Source of the DNA: Thuidium tamariscinum
Lineage: Eukaryota; Streptophyta; Bryopsida; Hypnales; Thuidiaceae
NCBI GenBank assembly: GCA_947034885.2
Contig: OX344753.2
Location: 19,344,001-19,408,000 of the forward strand
Direction: 5' to 3'
Length of the DNA stretch: 64,000 nt
Made by a program: the position numbers and the translations under genes. The notes under the pieces were generated by a model that was given only the letters and a program-made list of their open reading frames with translations, did not search any database and was not told the DNA's origin. Below, one piece after another: positions 22,055 to 34,287 of the stretch (position 1 is the first letter of the stretch; every line of letters begins with the position of its first letter).

Positions 22055-23225
22055 TGTGCCTCTACGAGGAAGCATCATTTCTTCAGAGCGAGGCATCTTT
22101 GCGCATCTTGTCCATACTTGTTTAAATAGTAGGAGAGGGGATTGTGTCTGCCTGTTGAGCTGGTTGCAATGGGGAGACCCTTGAACAGTTGAACGGGTGA
22201 AATATTAGTACAACTTTAAAAAAAAGTATCTTTATGGATTTGTGTCGGGAGCTGAAGTTTCTTCTCTGCAACGAGTACACAGGTACGTCATTCTGAACCC
22301 TGCTACGGAATGACTTATAAACCTCTGTGTACTCATTTGCAGGGGTTGTCAAGTTTGATCGTGTTGGTTCCAAGTTAATTTCTCTCTGAAATTAGATCCT
22401 TGCAGTAGGTGGGACTGTTTGGAAACTCGTGTTACATGTTGATAATCAACTTGGATGCTGATACTAGGATTGCAATGCTAACGAGAGCTGGTTTATTGTT
22501 TGCAGCTTGTGGAAGACACAGCAGGTTGACTAAATTGCCCCCTATTTTGTGCCGTATATTTTGGATTTTCTTCATGCCACCTAGCTAATTGAGGGCCTCT
22601 GATTTCATATATGAATTCAGAATTTGCAAAAAATAAAATTTGCAAAAAATATAAAATTCCAGGGTTTGCCCCGGCGGGGCAATAAGGGGGTCAATTCACC
22701 CTGGACGTCCTTGCAGGATTAACTTACTGAATTCCTTACGAAGGGAATCGAATTATCGAAAGTAAGCCCATGTGCTGACTTGTTCCCGTTGTTGACTGCC
22801 ACACGCCCTCCCGCTGCCAGCCGAGCAATGATCTCAAAACAAGTTCAAGGTTTTTAGCCAAATGTTCATTTTTGGAAGATTTTTTCTGAATTTACACTGA
22901 GGACATGAAGAAATTATGCAGCAATCGAGCGAAATTTAGCTAGTTTTGGGATCGCTGCAGCCGAGTGAACGACCCCACAAGGCAATCCTCGTTGGCCACC
23001 ACGTGGCAGTCAGTCCAGAATCCTCGGCTCCTCCTCAACGCCGATCACCCATTTGGTTGTCTCCGCTCCCGAGAGCCATGCCACTTGCGCGGATGGCGAT
23101 GGCGCCTTCCCCTTGTGGGAAGAATCAGTCACAGCATAAGCTTACGTTAGTTTTAGTGGTTGTAAGCCAACGTGACCGTCAACATCAACCCTAATCAACC
23201 CCATGGTCTGACATAATCTCCAGCT
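22055..23225 (+). other. 3' flank of TPRA1/CAND gene and promoter of the next gene; small inverted repeat at 22658-22705
   Basis: Positions 22055-22450 are probably 3' untranslated. At 22658-22705 TCCAGGGT and ACCCTGGA enclose the tight palindrome GCCCCGGCGGGGC. A weaker inverted pair (about 22525-22546 and 22680-22697) suggests the remains of a small TIR element. From 22760 to 23225 GC content rises toward the next start codon; open frames there look non-coding. Confidence 0.4.
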
Positions 23226-24744
23226 ATGGCCGCTCCACGGCTATGCACTGCCCATGTGGTTCTCCTGATCGCTTTTCTCTGTTGCGTATCTCTCTCGCAA
23301 GGGCGCATCATCCCGAGGGAGGTGCGTTTGCTAAAGTCCAGCTTGAATGGGGTCACTGTGTCGGACTGCACCTCGCCGACGACAAGGTTGGTACGTCCGC
23401 TCTCTGTTCTACTTGAGCAGTCCGGTTCTTCTCTTGCCTTTTCTCAATAGTATAGAGTTTAGGGTTTTGTGATATTAGAAGCTAAATTCGTGTGTCTGGA
23501 GGAACCCTGCTTTTCAAAGTTTGTAAGCTCGTCTTCTAGTTCTTAACTGTTTGTCGGTCTCATTTGAAGAGTAATTTAAAAAAAATTCTAGTGCGCTGTG
23601 TTTTGGGGTGATTTTGTCTTTCAAGTTGGATATCAAACTAATTGTCTTTGAGATGAATCTGATGAAGTCTTATTCAACTTTTGATCCTCGAAATTGTGTA
23701 TGTTATGGGTGATTAGAAATTCGCCTTAAAAATGGTGATGATGATACTAGGAGAGTTTGAGATTAAGGCTAGAAACCCTACTCTAGTACAGTAATAGTTA
23801 AACCCGTGTCCATCTGTGCTTTATGTTACAATGGAAGCCCATTTGGCTTTTGGGATTGCTGTTTCCGGTTTAAAATCATGGTCTTTTGTCAGTGAAGCGC
23901 AGAATTCCTCCCCTGGTAGAGGCAAAATCGTGAGCAGCATTGGTGACACGGATTCAGTCTGGCAGGCTGAGAATCACTCCATCTCTGCTGTACCAGGTAC
24001 TCCTCACGTCGTCTTGATCTCAAGTTTGTCCATCAGTCCGTCAGATTCATCGAATTTCTCTGCATCCCAGGCTATTGTGTTTACCGGTGCCTCTCTGCTC
24101 CACTATACCACATTGTTTTTTGCTTTACTTTTCGAGGTGCAATTTATAGCTAGATGTTTGTTATAAAAGATGGCAAGTATGTCAATGTTCTGTTGGCCAC
24201 TGTATGCCTGCAACTTGAACATGTTCTTCAAATCTGAATGATTGTGTTCTCATTATTTATGATGACATAGTTATGGTGCTACACCTACGCAGTCCTTATT
24301 TGGTCTGGCTTACTTATTTTTCACTTATCTATGTGACCACCTAACTTATCTGTGTGAGACACCATGTTTCACTTCTGAAAAGAACGTATTGCTTGAGGAC
24401 GCACGTGCACAAGAATTTATGACACAGCTTAAATGGTTGCCTAGACCTAACACGTGTTTTGGTGGACCTTGTCAGGGAAGAAGTGGAAAAGGACATTGGG
24501 CAAGGTTGCGGAATGGGTTCTTCATACATGCGTTGTACTGTTGATTGTGTTTGTAGTTGTTTACACTGTGTCATGCATCTGTGCCTGTTGCATAGGATTG
24601 GATTTACTGGCTGAGATATGGCGTAATCTGGGTGGATGCGGAGCTCTCAAGGCTCTTCTGAGTTACTTTGTGAGTGCTGAGCAATCTTTAGTGGAAGGTG
24701 GTGCAGGGTCATCACAACCCCTTCTTGCAGAATCCGCTCATTAA
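23226..24744 (+). CDS. Small single-pass membrane protein with signal peptide, function unknown
   Basis: Three exons: 23226-about 23386, about 23893-23996, and 24476-24744, stop TAA at 24742. About 177 residues. The first 27 residues (MAAPRLCTAHVVLLIAFLCC...SQG) are a clear signal peptide. The third exon gives a basic stretch GKKWKRTLGK, then a strong hydrophobic helix VLHTCVVLLIVFVVVY with a Cys-rich end (CICACC), and a hydrophilic tail. The exon 1/2 junction is ambiguous: donor 23387 with acceptor at 23892, or donor 23391 with acceptor at 23902. Both keep the frame and give 177 or 175 residues. I do not recognise the family. The predicted topology is type I, with about 80 residues in the lumen or outside and about 40 in the cytosol. 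Confidence 0.66.
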
Positions 24745-27663
24745 CCTAGCTGAGTATCTCTCAGGTTTAAACTTCTGACTTGAGACTTGCTTTGAGTGCG
24801 AAAGAATTTGCTTCAAAGCAGTTGGGGTGAGGTATTTTATTATCTTGCCCATGTACTCAGTAATGAGTGCTTATTGCACGCAGGTTGCCACTTGTATAGA
24901 GTAGCCCTTAGTGAAGCACGACACATTGGCGTGCTCTCATTGTCTCCTTGGCTTATATTGTATGTTCAGTTTTATTTGTAGTGTAGTGTAATTAAACTCT
25001 TTGCAGAGCTGTAAATTGTGTATTGAACTGCAATGATGTTTACTCTTTCTTTCCTTTTTTCAATTGGTTATTTGCAATTATTTACAGCAATTAGAACTCC
25101 TAAGTTTAGGTACAAGAAAGTCAAATTTTTTTGGATGATGTCTAAGAATTGTGAGATCTTCAGGAATTGTGTCAAGTTTTTATGTCTTTGACATCATAGT
25201 CTGCAAGATCGTGTGCTTTGAGTGTCAAATTTGGATGATGGATTTGAGTTGGTAACATGATTGTGGCCACTTTGATAGGGAATATGTTGAATTAAAAAAT
25301 GAGACATAGTTTTGTGTTTTAAATTTCAAGTTTTACCTTCCAATTCATGGGCATTTCTAGAATGATGTTAACTTTTTATGTCATTTATGATATTTCATTT
25401 AACTTTAAAGCAAACATTCTTTAATCCTAAAAGGATGTTGAAGTCAAAAAGTTGTCGGATAATTTTCTAAATCAATGTAGATGCATCTATTGGTTCAAAT
25501 ATCTCATCATCTTTGGCAAGGTACCTTGTCATTCTATATTCCATAGCTCAATTTTTTGATAATCAATGGGCACCTACAATTGTTTCATCACAATTCAATC
25601 TTGGGAAGATGTTACATCTCTAAATATTGCAATGGATGACTTCATTATTAATTGTAGAAATAATGGTTCAATAATTAGAATATTTTAGTAACTATTAGTA
25701 GCACCTTCTAAATAGGAGATCCTATCTTTCAAAGGTTGTCAAAATTAATAATAATTTGGATGAAGGTATAATGTGTGTTTTTTAGCAACAAGAAGAGTTT
25801 TATAATCAATATTCCATCAAATCTAGGCAAATGTTCTAAAGACATTAATTGTCAATTTAAAATTGGCATTTGAATAATGTATATGTCAAAATAGATTTTT
25901 TTTCCCTACAAATTACTAAATCCTTTAATAAGGGATTATTCAATTCTTCCTTTTAATATGGGAATCAAAATTTACTTTTTGAAAGAATTGTACATTACTA
26001 GGCATTTTTTGAACAATTTTCCTTTAGATTTTAATGAAAATTGGACCTAATTGAATTTTTTTAAATTTCTTCAAAAACATAATAAAAGTTTATAAATTTT
26101 TGGAGTTCAAAGTAGGTAGTCAAAAACATTATAATTATGGAAAATGATAGTCTACTTTACTACATTAGAATCTAAGTTCTTTTTAGGAAATATTGTGTTT
26201 GTAGAAGGATGTATACAAAAGATATATATATATATATATATTGGGTGATTTTATTTTTCATGTAGAAAAATTATTATTCCTAATTTCAAATTTGAAGATA
26301 AATTTATATTGCGGAATTTAATTTTAAATTATTTTTGTTTGGACTACATTTTCTTCATATTTTTTGGGACTAAAGGCCCCATTGTATATCTACCAAATTC
26401 CAAAATTAATAACTATAAATACATCCTAACTAAAGCAATTGAACAAATACTAAAATACATTGACAACCAAAAATATAACAATGTAACAAAAAGAGGCAAC
26501 ATGCTTGTTTTTCAATTTCTATGACCCCTCCACTTCATTGAAAAATTATGAACCGTCAAATTTGAAATAAAAAAATTCCACCTCCCTTCCAAGGAAAATC
26601 AACAATCATTAGATACATGTACTGAATACAAGTTTGAATATGGATACGAATATTGGATATGGGTATAGAATATGGGTATGAGATATAGGATACAAGATAC
26701 AAATACAAATATTAGGCACAAATATGGGATATAAGTACGGGATATGAGAATTATCCCATATGCATTGTGAAAAGGCCTACCTTCTCAGAATTATAAAAGA
26801 GGGTGGGGGTGGAGGTAGATTGAAAATTTTTAAAAAAAAATAATATTAAATTTTAAAACTTAAATCATATTGGGGGGAGGCTGTGGTGAATAATTTAATT
26901 TTTTAATTTAAAATTTTTTTGAACTCATTGTGACAATTTGTCACACAATGACAATGAGTTCAAAAGAAATAGTAATTGCCTCTTGAATTGTTTAAAAAAC
27001 ATGTTAAAAAAAGCAGTGAGTTACAAAGAATGATTGACAATACAACAATGCTAGACTTGAGTACTATAAAGACATCTATCTTTCTAAATTTTCGCACATC
27101 ATCTTTGAACTCAAACTCCTCAACATTGATTGATTTTGAAGATTTTTTGAAATTCAACTTCAAGGGTTGGATTTACATGTATATTGATTTCCTTCATAAT
27201 TTTTTACATTTAAAAATCTTTTAAAATCTTTAGCAATAGTCTTCAATGATTAATCATGAAAATTTATAATATATACCTTTGAAATTTTCACAATAAACAA
27301 AATACTGGTATTCCAAAATTGAAATTAGTACACTTGCTTGAGATTGCTTAATAATACAATATTAATTATGGATTACAAAAAATACCATTTGAATTTCAAA
27401 TTCTCAAGAATGCTAGGAGTAGGCAGTTTTTAAGAAATGTTGTACCCGTGCACCACAATACGGTGACCAGGTGAGCTGGCTGATAAGCATTGGCTGCTCG
27501 GAAATTCAAATATTTTCCGAGAAAGACAAACGAAGTAATTTTCGTCCTGGCTCTGTCCGACGAGCGGAATATTTCGTTCGTCTTGTTCGTCGTCTTCAAC
27601 CCCTTGATTATCAGATGGCACACTCCAGAGTCCAGACCGCCATTGCTAGGATTGCTCTTCAAC
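24745..27663. other. Intergenic region with microsatellites; promoter of PEX19 at its right end
   Basis: Mostly very AT-rich with no recognised gene. A (TA)n microsatellite lies at 26220-26241. A degenerate GGATAYRNRTAT minisatellite covers about 26638-26755. An imperfect palindrome, TGAACTCATTGT..ACAATGAGTTCA, lies at about 26918-26963. From about 27420 the sequence becomes GC-richer and is probably the PEX19 promoter and leader. Confidence 0.45.
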
Positions 27664-30360
27664 ATGGCCGACCATGAGGATTTCGACGACGATCTGCTTG
27701 ACAGTACGTTGCTCTCCGATCTCCTGGTCCGTGTGTCGTCATATACATCCTCAGTGTAATTGTTGGAGCTTTTTTCAGGTCTTTTCGTAGGGTTTGGAGT
27801 TCACAATTGCTTGGGAATAAGGGGTTTTGGATTTTCTGCTGTTTCTGCTGTCGGATTTTGTATAAATTGGTTAGTCCCTGGAGATTTACTTGGATATTGG
27901 AAGAATTCTTAGTTGAATTCCATTTGCTTCAATTCTTGTGCTTTCAAGATGTAATTTAACAATTGTCTGATTGTGAGTTTGCTTCTATCCTGTCTCGATA
28001 CGATTAGACCTCTATTAGTATCTGTCTCCTCCTGATGAAACGGAAAGTGAGATGTGTCACGATGAAACCGATTGAAGGCGTTAGAAGTCTTCCGTCTGTT
28101 TGGGCAGATGTATCGAGAAGGAAAAATATTGATTATGCTGAATTATTGTGCTGTTTGCCGCTAATGTCACGTACAGCTTTACTTTGATGAGATTCGCGCT
28201 TTCGTACGAAAGATTTTCCTCCTCCTGTCTGTTTGCACTCCCCGAGGTTGCGTTGTTTATTATTTATCTTTCACAACGAGTTGCGAGAACTGGGATTGAG
28301 GAATTATATTGCGATCAGAGAGTATGAGCAAGTTACTGGCTGGAGGATTAGATTAGGGTTTGAGTTTGCTTAATACTCTGAGCAATTGCGCTGCTCGATG
28401 TCTTGTTTCACACTTTGTTAGAACCACGTTTTATGCCGCACGCGATTTCACAAATATGGATGCGAAACATCTGTTAAGAGATTAATTCTGTCCGTTAATT
28501 AGAGCAAAGAGCGTGACTGTTGTTTTGTTGCCGAAATGGACTTGTAGAATTCATTCTGTGAGCTGCGTTCTGGCAAGTTCAGTTGGTCTAAAGTATTGTT
28601 CATTTTCTTTCACTTTGATCCATTTCTTGCTTTTGCAGGTGCTTTAGACGACTTCCGTGGAGTAGGTGGCTTAGGCCTAAAGTAAGATGACTCTTCCCGC
28701 TCCCCTTGGAATTGCACGTCCTTTCTGTCAGATGATTACAAGGCGTAATTTAACGAGGCTATTTTGTAATTCTGCACACTATTTTTCCTCTAGTGTGTTA
28801 TGTAATGCTTGGAATTTACCTTTTCTCACACGACTAATTCACTTTGTCTAATGGCTACAGATTTCTGCTCTACTCATTATCCAGTTATCGGGTTTTCTTA
28901 TGCATTTCTGTTCTTTTTTTCCTTTGTACTTCAAGTGATCAGCTCCTGATGCAATGCACCATATTCACATGCCCTGAAGCTCCTGAAATACATTCTAATG
29001 CCTTTGACAGTTCAGACGCTTGATCAGAGTCATGGAGTAATTGGGCGAATCCTTGCATTATAACGAAGGCTTGTGATATAGTTATTCCTCATCACAGAAC
29101 ATAGTATCTGGTAAAATTCGTTATCTGAGATGCGAATTATTGACGGCATATTTCTATATACTGATATTGAAACATTATTTCAGGTCAGAATCAGCTCCAG
29201 TGTCACAACCTGGTCTCTCTCTGTCAAGTGCGGCTAAAGAACCTGCGCTTGGAAAAGGATTGGGAACGGGTTTACCATCATTGACATCGGGAAAGAAGAA
29301 ATCGGGTGGTAAAGGATCTAAAGATAAATATGCTGCTGGCCAAGCTGCCCCAGCCAACAGGGGTCTTGACACGGAGGCCAACTTGTCAGCAACTCTGGAG
29401 AGATTGGCTGAACAAACACGGCATACTGTAGAAAGTATAGATACGCCTTCTGTTGGTGCCGACGACATGGAAAGTTTCGTCAAGCAATTTGAAGCTCTGG
29501 GCGGAAGTCAGGTTTTCTTCAAGCTCGACCTCTTTACGCTGTTGTTGCTCTTCCTTCAAAGGATGCACTTTCTCGCGTTTCCAAGATGGACTATCCTCAC
29601 ATTTGCAATCTGTCCTTGATATGTGGATGTAACTTAAAGGCAGGCTTGTAGTCTTATCCCTGCTTTTGTTTGTGCACGCACAGGATATGCAGGGCTTGAT
29701 GGATACCATGATGCGGCAGCTTCTTTCCAAGGAAGTATTGTATGAGCCAATGAAAGAGATAGGTGATAGGTACCCGGAGTGGCTGGAGTCACATAAGTCG
29801 GAGCTTAGTAGTGAGGACACCGCACGCTACAAAAGACAGTATGATTTCATCAAACAGCTGTGCTATGTTTATGAAACCACACCGGATGATTTTCAAAAAG
29901 TTGTGGATCTTATGCAGAATATGCAAGACTGTGGCCAACCTCCGCCAGATATTGTTCGCGAGCTTGCTCCTGGCCTTGAACTTGGAGAGGATGGTTTGCC
30001 AATGTGTGTTCTCCCCTCTGAGCTCATCCTTGCAGTTGAAACCTAGACTCTTTCTGTAGGTTGATGACGGGCATGGTATACTGGTTCTGCTGCAGTCTCT
30101 TAAAGCTGATATCATCTGATTCTGAAAATCTACTTTGTTTTTCACTCTATTGTTGAAGTTGAAGCAGTTTTTGGAATTGCGTCGATTAGGAGGCTGATGC
30201 TGCATGTTTTATGCATTGTGGATATATGTAGCTAGGAGATGGAGTACGGAAATATCAGTACTCACTATGTCTGGTTCATTGCAGGCTCCCCGATTTTTCA
30301 GGAGTAGGTGCACTTGGTGCAGGTGGTCCAGGTGGTCCAGGAAATTGCAGCATCATGTAA
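27664..30360 (+). CDS. PEX19: Peroxin-19, peroxisomal membrane protein import receptor
   Basis: Five exons: 27664-27703, 28639-28681, 29184-29511, 29684-30003 and 30285-30360. The frame is kept throughout, giving 268 residues. The N-terminus MADHEDFDDDLLDSALDDF is the acidic PEX3-binding motif typical of the family. A basic linker (KKKSGGKGSKDKY) is followed by the helical cargo-binding domain with DMESFVKQFEALGG, QGLMDTMMRQLLSKEVLYEP and GDRYPEWLESH. The last exon encodes a Gly-rich tail ending NCSIM, a CaaX farnesylation box. PEX19 is a cytosolic chaperone and receptor that delivers peroxisomal membrane proteins to PEX3. The start is fixed by the conserved N-terminus. The tiny first two exons would be missed without splice analysis. 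Confidence 0.95.
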
Positions 30361-32353
30361 TTGATGGAAGATAGAAGCTTAGAGACAAAGACTCTTTGAC
30401 AATGTAGGAGCTGATGGAGGCAAGGAAGTGAGCTGTGAATCAGAGTTCATTTTCTGCATGCAATGATATCTGCCCAGTCTCTCACATCCTGCACTTCATG
30501 GGCACAAAACTATAAAGATTTTAGTTGTCTTCATCGGATTTACTTGTAATGATCGGGACTTTATCTTAGCATGCGCATAGTCATGTAGTTCAAGGTGTTT
30601 AGGAAATTTGGTAATATTGTACACAGATGTGTACAGAGTCATTTGTTCATTCTGTGGGCTTATACATTCCCCTGAGTTTTGAAGAATCTTTGGATTTAGT
30701 TTGGAAATTTTGATAGTTACATTTTCTGTTCACTGCGTATCTTGTTTCGTGTATTTTAACAGTATTTGACTTGAATGCGAAAATACTCCGTGGTATCAAA
30801 CAATCTTCTGGAATTCAAAGCAATTAACGCGTATACTTCTGTGGATAGCGATCCACTTTCATGCAGAAAATCAATGCTTGTTTCTTTCCATAGTTGTTCA
30901 TCTAATCCTGTCGTTCTAGTCATGTTATGTCAATATTTTCTGCAAGACTTGGTACTGACCATGCAGCTGACGACCACGTTAGAACAATGGGGATTATTCT
31001 CCATGATTGCTTACCGATGTTTTCTCCATCGCTTATCGGCATCTCGATTGCTTCATTTCCTTACTTGTCTGTGAGCGAGGGCAGATGTCAAACCAATGTT
31101 CTCATATCTAACAGAGGATGCTATATCATGCTTACCATATGTGTGGCTTTTTGCCAATATAACTTAACGAATCAATTGGTAGGAGTGGAGTTGAGTGGAG
31201 AATCTGACGTGGCGGGCGGCGACCTATTGACTGGTTGTGGCTAGCATTACTAACAGAATTTAGTTAGTTATTATTATTCGTGTGCAGACTCAACTGGCTC
31301 CCACATGTTTGAAGCGACGGTTACGATCAATATCTTGATATATGCACGGCTGAGATCTGCAAACCTGTTGGAAGTCTTCGATGATGTTTCAAACACGGAA
31401 GAGGTATTTGTGAGTGCACAGAACCCTAGCTCTTCTTTTCTGATCAGTTTCTGAGCATTCGGAGAATCTGCATTTTGCGATCTGATCAAGAGTTCACTTC
31501 TCACGTCAGTTTCTGATGGAGTGGAGAAGCAAATAATTGCCTATTATGGTCGATTGCCGGCTTTCAGAGTACCGGTAGTTTATAATCTCACATATCACTG
31601 CTCCACCCGACGCTTAAGGAGAGCAGGAGCATTCCTTCAACCGATGTTATTCATTATGTACCAGAATGACTCGATGTGTTGACGGTTTCAGGTGACACTA
31701 CGATCCGTCGGTTATTTCTTTTGATTATTAATGAAAGGACAAGGTATGATTAAGTTACAGAATCAGCAGGACGGCTGATCAAGAGAAACTTGATCGCCAG
31801 TTTCCACTTTTCTTGGCATGCCCTGGCACAACAATCCCGTCATACTTTTGAAATGCTTTAATTGCAGAGTTCTTGGCCTGTAAAATCACATGTAGAAATT
31901 TCAAACTCTCTGCGTTGGTCCACACAGACCTCTCCGCCATGTCAATGAACGATTAAGGTTAAGTGAATCAGCTAGTTCAACTCTTCAGAACCTTCTTGAT
32001 CGTGGATTGCAGATATTGGGATTTGTGTGTTCTTCCTCATCATGTAGGATAGAAGTGCAATTGTGCTCTTACGTACGAATTCCTAAATTTCTAGGGTTGT
32101 CAGTTAGTGAAGTCAGATGTATTGATAATTTTCCTGAAGCCTTCACTCAAAATTTTCAATTCTTTTTGTTGAAAGTTGACATTTGAAGTGTAGCAACATT
32201 TTCAATCAGCTCTGCATTTATTTCTGAGTGACAGAACTGTGCGAGGTATTTTACAAATCCTTGTTTCGTGGTAGACGCAGGACACAAGATTGCCAGTTGA
32301 ACTTTGATTGAGCATCGGGGTTTGGTCGAAGAGAGGATCCCAAACTGCCCATC
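30361..32353 (+). other. PEX19 3' flank and leader/promoter of the QCR10-like gene
   Basis: Positions 30361-about 30760 are probably PEX19 3' untranslated sequence. Positions 30770-31260 carry frames with no family resemblance. About 31280-31700 is GC-richer and could include a non-coding first exon of the downstream small gene. No RNA gene seen. Confidence 0.4.
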
Positions 32354-32533
32354 ATGGCGAAGAAGTCTTGGGATGCTTTGATGAACATACTTCCGAAGGC
32401 CTTAAGGCCACAGAACCGCGACATGGAGGCGATAGTGCTTTGGAGTGTCGCCTCCGTGGTGGGCACATTTTGGCTTATCCAACCTTGGGATTGGCTTAGT
32501 GAGCAGATTTTTGGTCCCGAGGAGAAGAAGTGA
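32354..32533 (+). CDS. Cytochrome b-c1 complex (complex III) QCR10-like 6.7-kDa subunit
   Basis: A 59-residue ORF, ATG at 32354 in the context atcATGGCG, stop TGA at 32531. It starts MAKKSWDALMNILPKALRPQ and continues with NRDMEAIVLW. One membrane helix spans about residues 25-43 (AIVLWSVASVVGTFWLI). It is followed by QPWDWL and a charged tail ending PEEKK. Plant QCR10-type subunits are 55-65 residues long and share the layout RPQNxD, helix, xLVQPFDWI, charged tail. The subunit sits at the periphery of the mitochondrial respiratory complex III dimer. The match rests on recalled family layout, not a database search. The gene appears intronless in its coding part. Confidence 0.78.
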   Translation: MAKKSWDALMNILPKALRPQNRDMEAIVLWSVASVVGTFWLIQPWDWLSEQIFGPEEKK

Positions 32534-33739
32534 GCCTCTTCAGCAGGTCTCCCTGCAGCAAATCTTGCAAGAAATCTGAAGGGTAAGTTACTGTATATTG
32601 ATTCAGAGGCAGGCGCTGGCCCCATGTCAAAGAAAAAGGTTTTCGGTGGTATTGACGTAGTGATTCTCAACCTCAGGTTGCTTTTTCTTGTAAACGCAAT
32701 GTCTGATATGATAGAGTGGAAGTATACTTGGTCCTTGCATGGAGATATTGTTATTGCGTTATCAAAATTGCTTCAAGTTACGTAGTTTCAAGTACAGGTT
32801 CAGCATATAGTAGTACTGATATATGCAGTTGGTAGACAAGGTTGAAGAGCATGGTTATTGCAGTTTTTGGAATTAGACGGAGAAGGCTGACCCAACTCTT
32901 CAGAAATTAAGTGATGTTTCTGTACAAGCTCTGTTCACAGCAATTGTATCCATTGTTTTCTTCTTTGCTTACTTTCATTGCAAAGCATAATAAGCACATA
33001 ATAGAGTTATCCTTTGAAAATCGATCTCTAGTTTTCTTGTTGTGTTTTTCTGTTGGACCTCCTGTTTGTTTGTTTATGTAATAATCAATGTGATATCTTC
33101 CACCATTCTCAATGTGATTGAACCTCTAGAGATTTAGTTTGTAAATAAATAGAAACATTGGAGATATTGGAGAGCTTAGAAGTTGATCCTGAGTTCATCC
33201 AAGTTTGAAAGTTGCAGAACAAAGCTAAACATTAGATTAGTTGCAAATGTACAATTCATTCAATTTCAAAGCCCTCCTAATGAGTTGGACAAATTTTAAA
33301 GTAAACACAAAGATTTTACAAAGTAACAAAGTTTGAAATTCAATATGACTTCATTTGATTCTAATTTTGTGTTTTGTGATCCATTTGTGGTTACTTCTTT
33401 ATTTAGTTTTTCTAAATTAATGAAATTAATAATGAATTTTTGCTCTTTAAAATATTGAATAAAAGAATTTGAAAATCAATTAATTTAAGAAATATTTAAT
33501 GAAATTTGAACCAAGAAAAAGTGAATTTCAAAAAGTGAAATTTTAAAAATAATATAGTTTTAAAAATATAAACAAAATCCTACATTTGTGAATTAATATT
33601 CTAATTTTTATATATCTGCAAGGTACCATATTTTGGTAATTGAAAAAACTTCAAAAGTGAATAAAATCTTATGAAAGCACTTATTTTAGTGATGTTTTTC
33701 TTAAAATTTAAATACCCTATAAATAAATTTATGGTGGTA
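32534..33739. other. 3' flank of the QCR10-like gene grading into AT-rich intergenic DNA
   Basis: Positions 32534-about 33100 have transcript-like composition and may be 3' untranslated. From 33200 the sequence is plain AT-rich DNA with no gene seen. Confidence 0.4.
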
Positions 33740-34260
33740 TTAGCATTCAAAATCTAATTTTTTAAAAATTGTATTTTGATTTTTCTTATTTTATAAGATT
33801 TTGTACACAAATGTGCAGTGCAAATCTTAGTTTCATAGACTTAAGGGCTCTTAGAGATGAGTTTTAAATGCACTAGATCTTGGAGAAAAATTCATGTTGG
33901 AATCTCATTTAGATAAATTGTAGGGCTAACTTTGAGAAACTATCAAATGACATGCTATATTCTTTATTTCATATTTTTTATGACCACACTTTTAGATTTG
34001 GCATCATGTAGAAAGAGGATTGATAGACATCAATTTTGTTTTAAGCTTATAATCTCCTATTGATCAAATATTGTAGTTTTTCAATCTATACATGATATTG
34101 ATGTGTTTTCCTAAAAGATCCATAACAAACCTATTTTAAAAAGTTGTACGGTCATAATCTTAAAAAATTGATAAATCTAATCAAATCCTTGAGTTATTTT
34201 TAGTCTAGCTTGAAAAAACTTCAAGGAGCTCAATAAAAACCATAGGTACTTAGGGATTAA
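33740..34260. mobile_element. Diverged TTAA element, relative of copy T7
   Basis: Colinear with about 55270-55750: 'gggctcttagagatgag' against 'gggctcttggaaatgag', 'cactagatctt', 'gatattg.tgtgttttc'. It ends near GGGATTAA (34257-34260 TTAA), a degraded GGGTTAA end. The left end is not clear. Its last 250 bases are part of the 281-bp segment duplicated at 37974. Confidence 0.55.
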
Positions 34261-34287
34261 ATGCAAAGTATCTCACATTACAATGAA

